Below are positions 49,514 to 57,946 of a stretch of DNA of 64,000 nucleotides, in pieces (within the stretch, counting starts at the first letter, position 1; each line of letters starts with the position of its first letter). Below the pieces are notes generated by a model that did no database searches, was not told the DNA's origin, and saw nothing but the letters and a program-made list of their open reading frames with translations. The stretch lies in NCBI GenBank assembly GCA_031550325.1, contig JAVBOR010000013.1, positions 1 through 64,000 on the forward strand, given 5' to 3'. The position numbers and the translations under genes were made by a program. Source of the stretch: JAVBTT01 sp031550325. GTDB taxonomy: Bacteria > Bacillota > Clostridia > Oscillospirales > UBA929.

Positions 49514-50668
49514 TTATTCCCCGTCTTCCGGCCCGGACGGCAGCTCGACGTCGCGCAGCTTGCGGAGGATCTGCTTTGTGCGCGTACCCGAGAGCGCGTC
49601 CAGATCCTTGCCCGCGGCCTCCAGCTTTTTTTGCGCGGCGCTCAGAAGCTCAGAGAACTTCATAAACTCCGATTTGACCTCGCCAAGAACCGCCCAGACC
49701 TCGCCGGTGCGTTTTTGGATGGACAGTGTGCGAAAGCCCATCTGCAGCGCGTTGAGCAGAGCGGCCATCGTCGTCGGCCCGGCGATATTGATTTTGTAGT
49801 CGCGCTGGAGCTGCTCGATCAGGCCCCGGCGCACCACCTCGGCGTAAAGGCCCTCAAACGGCAAAAAGAGTATGCCGAAGTCGGTGGTGTAGGGCGGCTC
49901 GATGTATTTGTCGCGAATCTCCCTGGCAGAGGCCTTCAGCGCGGCGACGAGCTCGCGCGCGCAGGCGTCGACCAGCGCCCCGTCCCCCGACGCATAGGCG
50001 TCGCACAGCGCGCCGTAACGGTCGGAGGGAAACTTGCTGTCGATGGGCAGCCAAACAGTGCCCGAACCGTCGCCGGGCAGCTTTACGGCGAACTCCACAT
50101 GGGTGCCGCGCCCCGGGATGACGCCGACATTGACCGCATACTGCTCGGGCGTGAGCACCTGCTCCAAAATCGCGCCGAGCTGGTACTCCCCCAGAATGCC
50201 GCGCGTCTTGACCCCGGAGAGCACCTTTTTCAGGTCGCCCACGCCGGTGGCCAGCGTCTGCATCTCCCCAAGGCCCTTATAAACCTGCTCAAGGCGCTCG
50301 CTGACCAGTTTAAACGAGTTGCCGATGCGCTCATCGAGCGTCTTCTGCAGCTTGTCCTCCACGGTCAGCCGGATGGCGTCGAGCTTAAGCTGGTTGTCCT
50401 GCTGCATCAGCGCAAGGCGTCCGGCCATCATCTCGCGGATTTGGTCGAGCTTTTGCTCGTTTTGAAGCGAAAACTGCGCCAGCCGCTCGGACAGCTCGCG
50501 CAGGCGCTTATCCTGCGCGTCGGCCGACTGGCGCATCGCAGCCATTAGCATGTCGGCGGCGGCGCTCTGCGCGGTCCGCGCGCTTTGGTGGGATTGCGCG
50601 ACAAACACAATGACGCCGATAGAGCACAGGAGCGTCACAACCGAGACCGTCAGCACCGCAAGTTCCAT
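49514..50668 (-). CDS. rmuC: DNA recombination protein RmuC
   Basis: 384-aa protein with an N-terminal membrane helix (about 5-25), a long coiled coil (about 45-130) and the conserved RmuC nuclease-like domain (GILGEYQLGAILEQVLTPEQY, LPIDSKFPSDRY, FLPFEGLYAEVVRRG, ILRKLRDVELP). It limits DNA inversions and defends against mobile DNA in other bacteria. The start at 50668 follows a weak GAGGACGTCT. It is the last gene of the minus-strand run, 9 nt after the phosphohexomutase. Confidence 0.93.
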   Translation of the reverse strand: MELAVLTVSVVTLLCSIGVIVFVAQSHQSARTAQSAAADMLMAAMRQSADAQDKRLRELSERLAQFSLQNEQKLDQIREMMAGRLALMQQDNQLKLDAIRLTVEDKLQKTLDERIGNSFKLVSERLEQVYKGLGEMQTLATGVGDLKKVLSGVKTRGILGEYQLGAILEQVLTPEQYAVNVGVIPGRGTHVEFAVKLPGDGSGTVWLPIDSKFPSDRYGALCDAYASGDGALVDACARELVAALKASAREIRDKYIEPPYTTDFGILFLPFEGLYAEVVRRGLIEQLQRDYKINIAGPTTMAALLNALQMGFRTLSIQKRTGEVWAVLGEVKSEFMKFSELLSAAQKKLEAAGKDLDALSGTRTKQILRKLRDVELPSGPEDGE

Positions 50669-50677
50669 AGACGTCCT

Positions 50678-52375
50678 CTATGCGCTCTGCGGCGCAGCCG
50701 GGCCTGCCTGCTCAATCAGCGCCGCCACGTCTGACGACAACGCCTCCAGCCGCTCGGCAGACGCCTCGGCAGACGTTTCCCGCACACCGGCATACAGCTT
50801 CAGCTTGGGCTCCGTGCCCGACGGACGCACGCACACCCAGGCGTCCCGCTCAAGCTCAAAGAGCAGAACGTCCGAGATAGGCAAGTCTCCGCCCTGTAAA
50901 TAGTCTGTTTCGCGCACGACAAGGAGCCCGCCGAGGGTCTCGGGCGGCTGGGCGCGCAGACGCGCCATCAGCGCGTCCAGCCGGGCCAGCCCCGAAACGC
51001 CGGGAAGCGTAAGTGTCTGCAGGCATTCCTTGTAGTAGCCATACTTTCGATACAGCGCGGCCAGCGCGTCGAGCAGCGTCTGACCGCGCGCGCGGTAATG
51101 CGCCGCCATCTCGGCGGTCAGCAGCGCCGCGCCGACGGCGTCCTTGTCGCGCACGGCGTCGCCTGTGAGATAGCCGAAGCTCTCCTCAAAGCCGAAGACA
51201 AACTTGCACTCGGGATGCCGCTCGGCGGCGTCGCCGATGTACTTAAAGCCCGTGAGCACATCGAGAAGCTTCACGCCGTGGTCGGCGCAAATCGCGCGCG
51301 CCATACCCGTGGAGACAATGGTTTTGACCACGAGCGGCCGCGTCCCCCACTTGCCGTTTTCCAGCAGATAGCTGAGCATCAGGCAGCCGAGCTGATTGCC
51401 GCTCAGCGACGCGAAGCGATCCTCCATGCGCACAAACACGCCCAGCCGGTCGGCGTCGGGGTCGGTGCCCAAAATAAGCTCCGAGCCCAGCTGCTTGGCC
51501 TGTTGAAGCGCCAGCGAAAACGCGGCGGGATCCTCGGGATTGGGCAGAGCCACGGTGGGGAAGTCGCCGTCCGGGGAAACCTGCTCCGGGACGACCTGGA
51601 CGTTTGTAAAGCCCGCCCCGGCAAGGGTGCGGCGCACCATTGGCTCCCCCGCGCCATGAAGCGGCGTGTACAGGATGGGCATGTCGGCCTGCGACGCGAT
51701 GTCCTCCGGGTTGAGAACCTGCGCGAGAAGCGCCGAGACATAGGCGCTGTCAAGCGCCTCGCCCAGCAAAAGGGCTTCCCCGGTCTCAGGAAGGCGCGCG
51801 ACGGCGCGCATGTCCGAAAACCCGCCGATTTCACGGGCAATGGCGGCTGCTGCCTCGGGCAGGATCTGCACGCCGTTGGAGCTGTAAATCTTATACCCGT
51901 TGTATGCGCTGGGGTTGTGGCTGGCCGTGATGACAATGCCCGCCGCCGCGCCCAGCTCGCGCACGGCAAAGCTGAGCTCGGGCGTGGGCCGCAGGGAGGG
52001 GAAAACATAGGCCTTAATGCCCTGCGACAAAAGCGTTCCGGCGGCCTCCCGGGCAAACTTGCCCGAGTGATGCCGCGAGTCGTGGGCGATGACCACGCCG
52101 GCGCGCGCCGCTTCGGGGTCAACCTGAAGCAGATATCTGGCAAGGCCGAAGGTTGCCTTGCGCACGGTATAGAGGTTCATGCGGTTCGGCCCAACGCCCA
52201 TGATACCGCGCAGGCCCCCCGTGCCGAAGCTCAAATCGCGGTAAAAGCAGTCGTAAAGCTCGTCCGGACGATCCTCCAGCGCGTCGATTTCCGCCGCGGT
52301 GTCCGCATCAAGGCAGCGCCACAGCGGCGGGAGCTCCCGAACGCGCGCGTCCTGCTGCGTCAGTTTATCATCCAT
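50678..52375 (-). CDS. Phosphohexomutase (phosphoglucomutase/phosphomannomutase)
   Basis: 565-aa enzyme moving phosphate between C1 and C6 of hexoses. It shows the phosphoserine loop TASHNPSAYNGYK (about residue 150), the metal loop DPDADRLG, the sugar loop GFEESFGYL and the C-terminal RPSGTEPKLKLY. The long form acts on glucose and often mannose phosphates. It overlaps the fusion gene stop by 8 nt. That gene's predicted product is mannose-1-phosphate, so this mutase plausibly makes mannose-6-phosphate in the same pathway. Confidence 0.93.
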   Translation of the reverse strand: MDDKLTQQDARVRELPPLWRCLDADTAAEIDALEDRPDELYDCFYRDLSFGTGGLRGIMGVGPNRMNLYTVRKATFGLARYLLQVDPEAARAGVVIAHDSRHHSGKFAREAAGTLLSQGIKAYVFPSLRPTPELSFAVRELGAAAGIVITASHNPSAYNGYKIYSSNGVQILPEAAAAIAREIGGFSDMRAVARLPETGEALLLGEALDSAYVSALLAQVLNPEDIASQADMPILYTPLHGAGEPMVRRTLAGAGFTNVQVVPEQVSPDGDFPTVALPNPEDPAAFSLALQQAKQLGSELILGTDPDADRLGVFVRMEDRFASLSGNQLGCLMLSYLLENGKWGTRPLVVKTIVSTGMARAICADHGVKLLDVLTGFKYIGDAAERHPECKFVFGFEESFGYLTGDAVRDKDAVGAALLTAEMAAHYRARGQTLLDALAALYRKYGYYKECLQTLTLPGVSGLARLDALMARLRAQPPETLGGLLVVRETDYLQGGDLPISDVLLFELERDAWVCVRPSGTEPKLKLYAGVRETSAEASAERLEALSSDVAALIEQAGPAAPQSA

Positions 52376-54737
52376 GGTTGATCCATTTCCCTGCGGGAGG
52401 TTTTTGCAGCAGTTCGGCGTTTTGGGCGATCAGGCCAATGCGCTGCCTCACGCAGTTCACGGTGTCGAAGGGATCCTCGGGCGTGTTGAAAATATAGTCC
52501 TCCAGCCGCGCCAGCGTCGTGCGGGCGACATGCATGCGCGTGTCTGAGGCGGCGTAATAGATATAGATTTCGTCGTTGTCGGTGCGCACCCAGCCATTGG
52601 AAAACACCACGTTGGACACGTCGCCCACGCGTTCGCCGGCCAGCGGCGTCAGGAACGCGCCCGAGGGCTTGTGCGTGACCACCCAGGGCTTTTCGAGGTC
52701 GGCGGCGAAGCAGTACAGCACATAGCGCAGTCCGGCCGCCGTGTTGCGCACGCCGTGGGCGAGGTGCAAAAAGCCGCGCGCCGTGCGGATGGGCGGCGGG
52801 CCGAGGCCGTTTTTGACCTCATAGACCGTATGGTAGCGCTTTTCGTCCATGAGCCGCTCGTCCGACACCACGGCGTGCGTGATGTCCTCGCAGGTGCCGA
52901 AAGAGATGCCGCCGCCCGACCCGGTGTCGATGAAGCCGTCCTGCGGGCGGGTGTAAAACGCGTACCGTCCGTCGATAAACTCGGGATGCAGCACCACGTT
53001 GCGCTGCTGAGACGATTTGGAGCGAAGGTTTTCCAGCCGCTCCCAGCGCACAAGGTCGCGCGTCCGGATGATGCCCGCGTAGGCCAGCGCGCTGGAGGTG
53101 TCGCCCTTCGGCGCGGAGTTGTCATGATGCTCGCTGCAGAATACGCCGTAGATATAGCCATCCTCGTGGGCGGTCAGACGCAGGTCGTATACATTGACCT
53201 CGCCGGGGCAGGGTGCGCCGTCCCAGGTCACCGGATCAAGCAAAAACCGGAAGCCGTGCGTGGGGTGCTCGCTCTCGGCCAGCGCAAAGAACGACTTGCG
53301 GTCGGCGCCCTCGACGCGCACCGACAGATAGTATTTCCCGTTCCAGTAAATGGCGCCCGCGTTCAGCGTGGCGTTGACACCCAGACGTTCCATGAAAAAC
53401 GGATTGCTCTCGGCAGAAAGGTCAAAGCGCCAGTGCAGCGGCATATGCGCGCGCGTGCACACAGGGTGCTGATAGCGGTCGTACACGCCGTTATAGAAGT
53501 GCGGGTTGACCGCGTTCGGGCGCGACAGCAGGGTCTCCTGCTCGCGCAGCGCCTCAAAATACACAGGGTGCGCGCCGCCGAGCCGGTCCAGAATCTCCAT
53601 GCACATGCGCGCGTTGTGATAGGGCGTTTTCCACGGCCCGCCGACAGACCGGCGAATCGGCACCCAGTTTGCGTCAAGCGACCAGAACCATTCGCCGTTG
53701 GGGCGGGGATCGATCACGTGGTTCTGGATGCCCGCGTAGACGGCCTTGGCGGCCGCCATATACCGGCCGTCAAAGGTCAGCGAGTAGGCGTTGACAAAGC
53801 CGATCACCGCCTCAGCCTGAATCCACCAGACCTTGGTCTCGTCGAACACGCCGCCCTCCTCCTCGTTGGCCAGAGAGCCGTCCGGCAAAACAGCCGTGTT
53901 GAGCACGCTGCGCGCGACGCCCAGAACCATGTCCCGGTAATACCGCACGTCGGCGCAGCCGAGCGCCTTCAGCGCATCCCAGATCAGCCAGGTCGCCTCG
54001 ATGTCGTGGCCAAAGGATTTCAGGGAGGAACAGGGCTTCCAGTGGGCGTCAAAAAATACATCGAAGCAGCCGCGGTCGGGGTTATAGATTTTTTTGTGGA
54101 AGAGCTCTGCCAGGTGGGCCAGACGGTCGCCGACGGCGACGTCGCCGCAGGCTGCATAGAGGCTGGTATATGCCTCAAGGAGGTGCAGATGCGTGTTGGT
54201 CGTGGTCTCGGCCTGCAGCTCTTCGCCGATGAGTTCGTTGGACAGCGGCGACCAGGTGCGGTCAAACTCCTCCAAATAGCGGTCGTCCTCGGCGCTGTAC
54301 CCCACGCGCTCGATCAGCAAGAAAATGTCTCTGGCCTGACGCAGCGCGTCGTCCGAGCCCGTGAGCAGAGCGTACTCGCTAAACGCATAAACGGCAAAGG
54401 CCTGCGCGTACACATGCTTGCGTGTGTCGGACGGCGTGCCGTCGCGGTGCGCCGTCCAATAGATGCCGCCGTACTCCGGGTCGATGAGCCTGACCAGAAA
54501 GGCGTACGCGTGGTCTGCCATATCGCGGTAGACGGGATTCATAAACCGCCGGGCCGCCGCCGACCACGTCCACAAATGGCGCGCAGCCGCAATGCCGCCC
54601 TTGTCGGCGTCCTTGTGTACGACAAGGTCAAAGTCCACCTCGCCGTAAAAACCGCCGTGCTCGCGGTCGGCGGTCTCCATCCAAAAGGGAAGGATATGCC
54701 CCTTTAATTCGCGTTCAACTTCGGTCATCATATTCAA
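52368..54737 (-). CDS. Fusion: cellobiose 2-epimerase + GH130 4-O-beta-mannosylglucose phosphorylase
   Basis: 789-aa two-enzyme protein. Residues 1-400 are an AGE-type cellobiose/mannobiose 2-epimerase with its general-base histidines at about H183/H185 (NTHLHLLEAY), H244 (FGHDIEATW) and H374 (PYHNARM). Residues 400-789 are a GH130 phosphorylase with LGVNATLNAGAIYWNG and the catalytic Asp479 in GADRKS. Each half is full length, with no linker. I choose TTG 54737, where GAGGTG is well spaced; ATG 54731 is possible. The reactions would be mannobiose to mannosylglucose, then to mannose-1-phosphate plus glucose. Usually these are two neighbouring genes. No signal peptide, so it is cytoplasmic. 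Confidence 0.9.
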   Translation of the reverse strand: MNMMTEVERELKGHILPFWMETADREHGGFYGEVDFDLVVHKDADKGGIAAARHLWTWSAAARRFMNPVYRDMADHAYAFLVRLIDPEYGGIYWTAHRDGTPSDTRKHVYAQAFAVYAFSEYALLTGSDDALRQARDIFLLIERVGYSAEDDRYLEEFDRTWSPLSNELIGEELQAETTTNTHLHLLEAYTSLYAACGDVAVGDRLAHLAELFHKKIYNPDRGCFDVFFDAHWKPCSSLKSFGHDIEATWLIWDALKALGCADVRYYRDMVLGVARSVLNTAVLPDGSLANEEEGGVFDETKVWWIQAEAVIGFVNAYSLTFDGRYMAAAKAVYAGIQNHVIDPRPNGEWFWSLDANWVPIRRSVGGPWKTPYHNARMCMEILDRLGGAHPVYFEALREQETLLSRPNAVNPHFYNGVYDRYQHPVCTRAHMPLHWRFDLSAESNPFFMERLGVNATLNAGAIYWNGKYYLSVRVEGADRKSFFALAESEHPTHGFRFLLDPVTWDGAPCPGEVNVYDLRLTAHEDGYIYGVFCSEHHDNSAPKGDTSSALAYAGIIRTRDLVRWERLENLRSKSSQQRNVVLHPEFIDGRYAFYTRPQDGFIDTGSGGGISFGTCEDITHAVVSDERLMDEKRYHTVYEVKNGLGPPPIRTARGFLHLAHGVRNTAAGLRYVLYCFAADLEKPWVVTHKPSGAFLTPLAGERVGDVSNVVFSNGWVRTDNDEIYIYYAASDTRMHVARTTLARLEDYIFNTPEDPFDTVNCVRQRIGLIAQNAELLQKPPAGKWINHG

Positions 54738-54789
54738 AAAAATCCACCTCACATCCAAAAATTGCCTGAGAGAATGTGGCCCCCGCCGC

Positions 54790-56631
54790 TCAAAGCGCGC
54801 CGGACTCGCGAAGAGGAATGCGCACGTCCACGCAGAGGCCGCCGTTTTGCGCGGGGTAGATACGCAGTCCGCAGTCTGCGCCGTAAAAAAGCCGGATGCG
54901 GTCGTTGACATTTTCCACACCAATGCCATGGTCGCTGCCGCCGGCCGCCGCCGGAGCGGTCAGCCGCGCCGACAGAGCCTCCAGTTCCGAGGCGGACATG
55001 CCCACGCCATTGTCCCGGAGCGTGAGCACCAACAGACTGTTTTCCACGCTGCTGGACAGTTCAATCGTGCAGTTGTCCTTTTTTTGCGGAAACCCATGGT
55101 AGATGCTGTTTTCCACCAGCGGCTGAAGCGTCATGCGCAGAATCTGCAGCTCCATATGTTCGGGCGGAATGCTGACCAGTATGTGGATTTTATCGTCAAA
55201 GCGGAGATTTTGCAAGCCCACATAGGAAAAAAGATGCTCAACCTCGCGCGCGACGGTCACAAACTCGCCCTCTGAGCTGATGCTGTAGCGCATCAGTTTG
55301 CCCAGCTGAAGAACCATTTTAGAGGTCACGCGGTCGCCGTTAATCAGCGAGGTCATGCGGATGGCCTCGAGGGTGTTGTAGAGGAAATGCGGGTTGATCT
55401 GCGCCTGCAGCGCGTTGAGCTCTGCCTCCTTCTTGCGCAGCACGGCCACGTGGTTTTCGTTGACGAGCGTGTCGATGCGCCCCATCATGCGGTTGAATAC
55501 CTGCCCGAGTTTGCCGATCTCGTCATGGTGACGCACAGGCAGGCGGACGGTCAGATCCCCCTCCCCAATGTGTCCCATCTGAACGATCATCTGCTTGAGG
55601 GGCCGCGTGATGCCATAGGAAACGGCGATGGAGATGATCAGGGACAGCAGCACAAAGACAAGAGAGAGCAGGGCAAAGGTGCGCCAGAGCTGATCCATGT
55701 CGGCGTAGTAGTTTGCCTCGGGGACAAGCATCACCAGATACAGGTCCGCCCGGCTGAGCGTGGCGACAGTCACATGCACGCGCGCGCCGCGTCCGCCGCT
55801 TTGCGCGAGCTCGGTCACCTGACCGCTATCCAGGGTGAAATAGGCCGTCAGATCGGTCGCGGAATATTGCAGGCCAACGTTCTTCTCTTCGGTGTCGTAG
55901 GAGATAACCCCGTTCCGGTCCAGCAGCAGGGCGCGCTCGTTGTCATTGCGCTTGAGGCTGGAAACGCTCTCGCGCAGAAACTTCACGTCGGCGTAGATGC
56001 GCATGACGCCCACCAGGTCGACGCTGGAGGGGTCGATGATGGCGCGCGCGACGGAAAAGACATAGAAGTTGTCTTTTTCGGGAAACGCAAGCGGGGGGTA
56101 CTTTTCGCTGGGAAAATACAGCGCTTCTCCCGAGGAGGAAAGGCAGAGCTGAAACCATGGCTCGCCGACGGGATTGTAGGGGAAGAGCAGCTGATTGTTG
56201 CGCATGCGGTTGAGGCCGACGCCGACGGTGTTGAACAGGAAGACGCTGTGGATGCTGCTGTTGAGCATGCGGATATTGGTCAGCAGCTGGCCGATGATGG
56301 TCTCCTCCTCAAAAGAGAAGCCCGGGTCGGCGCCACGGTCGATGCGGAGCCTGTTCTCCTTCAGCAGCGAAATGACGCGCTGGTCGTACAGGGGCTGCGT
56401 GGTCAGCGCCTCCAGGGAGGCCACGGTGTTGTCGATGCTGCCGGCCGCCTGAAGCGACATTTGAAGGCGCAGGTTTTTTTCCTTGGCGGTTTCCAGCTCG
56501 GTGAAGACGCCAAACAGAATATAGAAGACCAGCGAGATGGGAATGATGAGCAGCAGCACATGATTGAGGATCATCTTCATCTGCAGAGAGCTTTCCCAAT
56601 ACGGATGGCGTCCGCGCCGCCTACTGAACAA
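54790..56631 (-). CDS. YesM-type sensor histidine kinase
   Basis: 613-aa membrane kinase with two helices (about 20-42 and 310-332), an external sensing domain between, a HAMP domain (ITRPLKQMIVQMGHIGEGDL), a His_kinase domain (INPHFLYNTLEAIRM) and an HATPase domain (NSIYHGF, DNGVGM, GIGVENVNDR). It pairs with the YesN regulator at 57947-59563. A sugar-binding lipoprotein gene lies between them, so sugar bound outside may be presented to the kinase. Confidence 0.93.
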   Translation of the reverse strand: MFSRRRGRHPYWESSLQMKMILNHVLLLIIPISLVFYILFGVFTELETAKEKNLRLQMSLQAAGSIDNTVASLEALTTQPLYDQRVISLLKENRLRIDRGADPGFSFEEETIIGQLLTNIRMLNSSIHSVFLFNTVGVGLNRMRNNQLLFPYNPVGEPWFQLCLSSSGEALYFPSEKYPPLAFPEKDNFYVFSVARAIIDPSSVDLVGVMRIYADVKFLRESVSSLKRNDNERALLLDRNGVISYDTEEKNVGLQYSATDLTAYFTLDSGQVTELAQSGGRGARVHVTVATLSRADLYLVMLVPEANYYADMDQLWRTFALLSLVFVLLSLIISIAVSYGITRPLKQMIVQMGHIGEGDLTVRLPVRHHDEIGKLGQVFNRMMGRIDTLVNENHVAVLRKKEAELNALQAQINPHFLYNTLEAIRMTSLINGDRVTSKMVLQLGKLMRYSISSEGEFVTVAREVEHLFSYVGLQNLRFDDKIHILVSIPPEHMELQILRMTLQPLVENSIYHGFPQKKDNCTIELSSSVENSLLVLTLRDNGVGMSASELEALSARLTAPAAAGGSDHGIGVENVNDRIRLFYGADCGLRIYPAQNGGLCVDVRIPLRESGAL

Positions 56632-56654
56632 ATAAAGCCCTCCTTCTCAAAGCG

Positions 56655-57917
56655 TCAGGACCGCGCCGCCTTCCAGCGCGCGTTGAGGTCATCAAAGATG
56701 CCCTCGGGGCTCTTGCCGCTGACAATTTCCTGCGCAATCTCCAGATAATCCAGCTCAGTGCGCGTGATGATCTCCTGCAGCTCGGCCGTATCTCCGATCT
56801 CCTCCAGATAGTTGGGCCGGAAGCTGTTGAACTCCCTGACATAGGAGAGGTCAACCTTGACGCTTCTGCGCGCGGAGAGAAGGCCGCAGCGCTGCGCAAA
56901 GTCCAGGTATTTGTCCTCCATCAGAAAGTTGAAAAACGCCATGGCGGCCTCGGGGCAGCGTGTGTTTTTGGCCACGGCCATGGCGATGTCCGGCCCGGCG
57001 GTCACATTGCGCTGTCCGTCAGTGTCGTCGTACGGAAACGGAAAGAAGCCGACGTCCTCGAGCGTGAGGGCATCGCCGATGGCCTGCGGGACATACCAGC
57101 TGCCCAGCAGCATCATGCCGATCTCACCCCGCCGGAAGGCAGCGCCCGTGGGCTCCCAGTCGCAGTCAACCGAAAGGGGTTCGTCCTCGACAATGCCGGA
57201 ATCCACGAAGCGCTTGAGCAGGCCGTAGCTCCGCACCACCGCGCTGTCGGGCGTGAAGGGCTCATCCTCCAGCGCGAGCTTGTTGCGCAGTTCCGGATCG
57301 CCCGAAATCATTTTACATACATCCTGCCAATAATACTGCAGCGGCCACTTGGCCTTTGCGACCGTAGCCAGACCAACGCGGCCCGAGGCCTTTATGGCGC
57401 GGGCGCACTCCAGAAACTGCGTCAGCGTGTTGGGTACGGTCAAATCGAGCTCGGTAAAGATCTTCTTGTTGTACACAATGCCGACGGCCACGAGCCCCGT
57501 GGGCATGGCGTAGAGCCTGCCGTCGTTTCCCGTAAACTGGTCGATGCCCGTGAAATCGTCCGCGTAGGGCAGGTCATCGAGCGGACGGTTGTACTGCTGG
57601 AGCTGCGCCCTGGTGTATGTGGTCGGGTGGACCGACCAGATGTCAGGCAGGTCATTTGTGGCCATTTTGATCTTCATTGTGTCAAAATAGTCCTTGACCG
57701 TGTCAATTTCAATGATGACGTTCGGGTATTTTTGATTAAACTCGGCCACATACTGCGGCAGAACCGAGTTTTGAAAATCTGTTCGATGGGAACTGTAGAC
57801 AATGGTCCCACTGAGCTCTTCGGGCGCAGAGGGCGAAAAGCTCGCGGGCGTGGGCGCGCAGGCGCACAGGCCCGCGCACAGCAGCGCGCACCACAGGATG
57901 GCAAAGAGTCTGTTCAC
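56655..57917 (-). CDS. Extracellular sugar-binding lipoprotein (solute-binding family 1)
   Basis: 420-aa exported lipoprotein: signal peptide, lipobox CAGLCAC (Cys20), then a periplasmic-binding fold (YVAEFNQKYPNVIIEI, LPDIWSVHP, GLVAVGIVYNKKIF, GEIGMMLLGSWYVPQAIG). No permease or ATPase gene lies nearby. It sits between a YesN regulator and a YesM kinase, which points to a sensing role in a three-component system, although it could also serve a distant transporter. Confidence 0.9.
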   Translation of the reverse strand: MNRLFAILWCALLCAGLCACAPTPASFSPSAPEELSGTIVYSSHRTDFQNSVLPQYVAEFNQKYPNVIIEIDTVKDYFDTMKIKMATNDLPDIWSVHPTTYTRAQLQQYNRPLDDLPYADDFTGIDQFTGNDGRLYAMPTGLVAVGIVYNKKIFTELDLTVPNTLTQFLECARAIKASGRVGLATVAKAKWPLQYYWQDVCKMISGDPELRNKLALEDEPFTPDSAVVRSYGLLKRFVDSGIVEDEPLSVDCDWEPTGAAFRRGEIGMMLLGSWYVPQAIGDALTLEDVGFFPFPYDDTDGQRNVTAGPDIAMAVAKNTRCPEAAMAFFNFLMEDKYLDFAQRCGLLSARRSVKVDLSYVREFNSFRPNYLEEIGDTAELQEIITRTELDYLEIAQEIVSGKSPEGIFDDLNARWKAARS

Positions 57918-57946
57918 GCCCGGTCTCCTTCCCGATTGGCAGCCGA

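Noticed and set aside
51098..52381. 427-codon plus-strand frame
   Set aside because: Antisense shadow of the phosphohexomutase gene.
52671..54707. 678-codon open frame on the plus strand
   Set aside because: Antisense to the epimerase-phosphorylase fusion; its translation is Arg/Val/His-rich with no recognisable domain.
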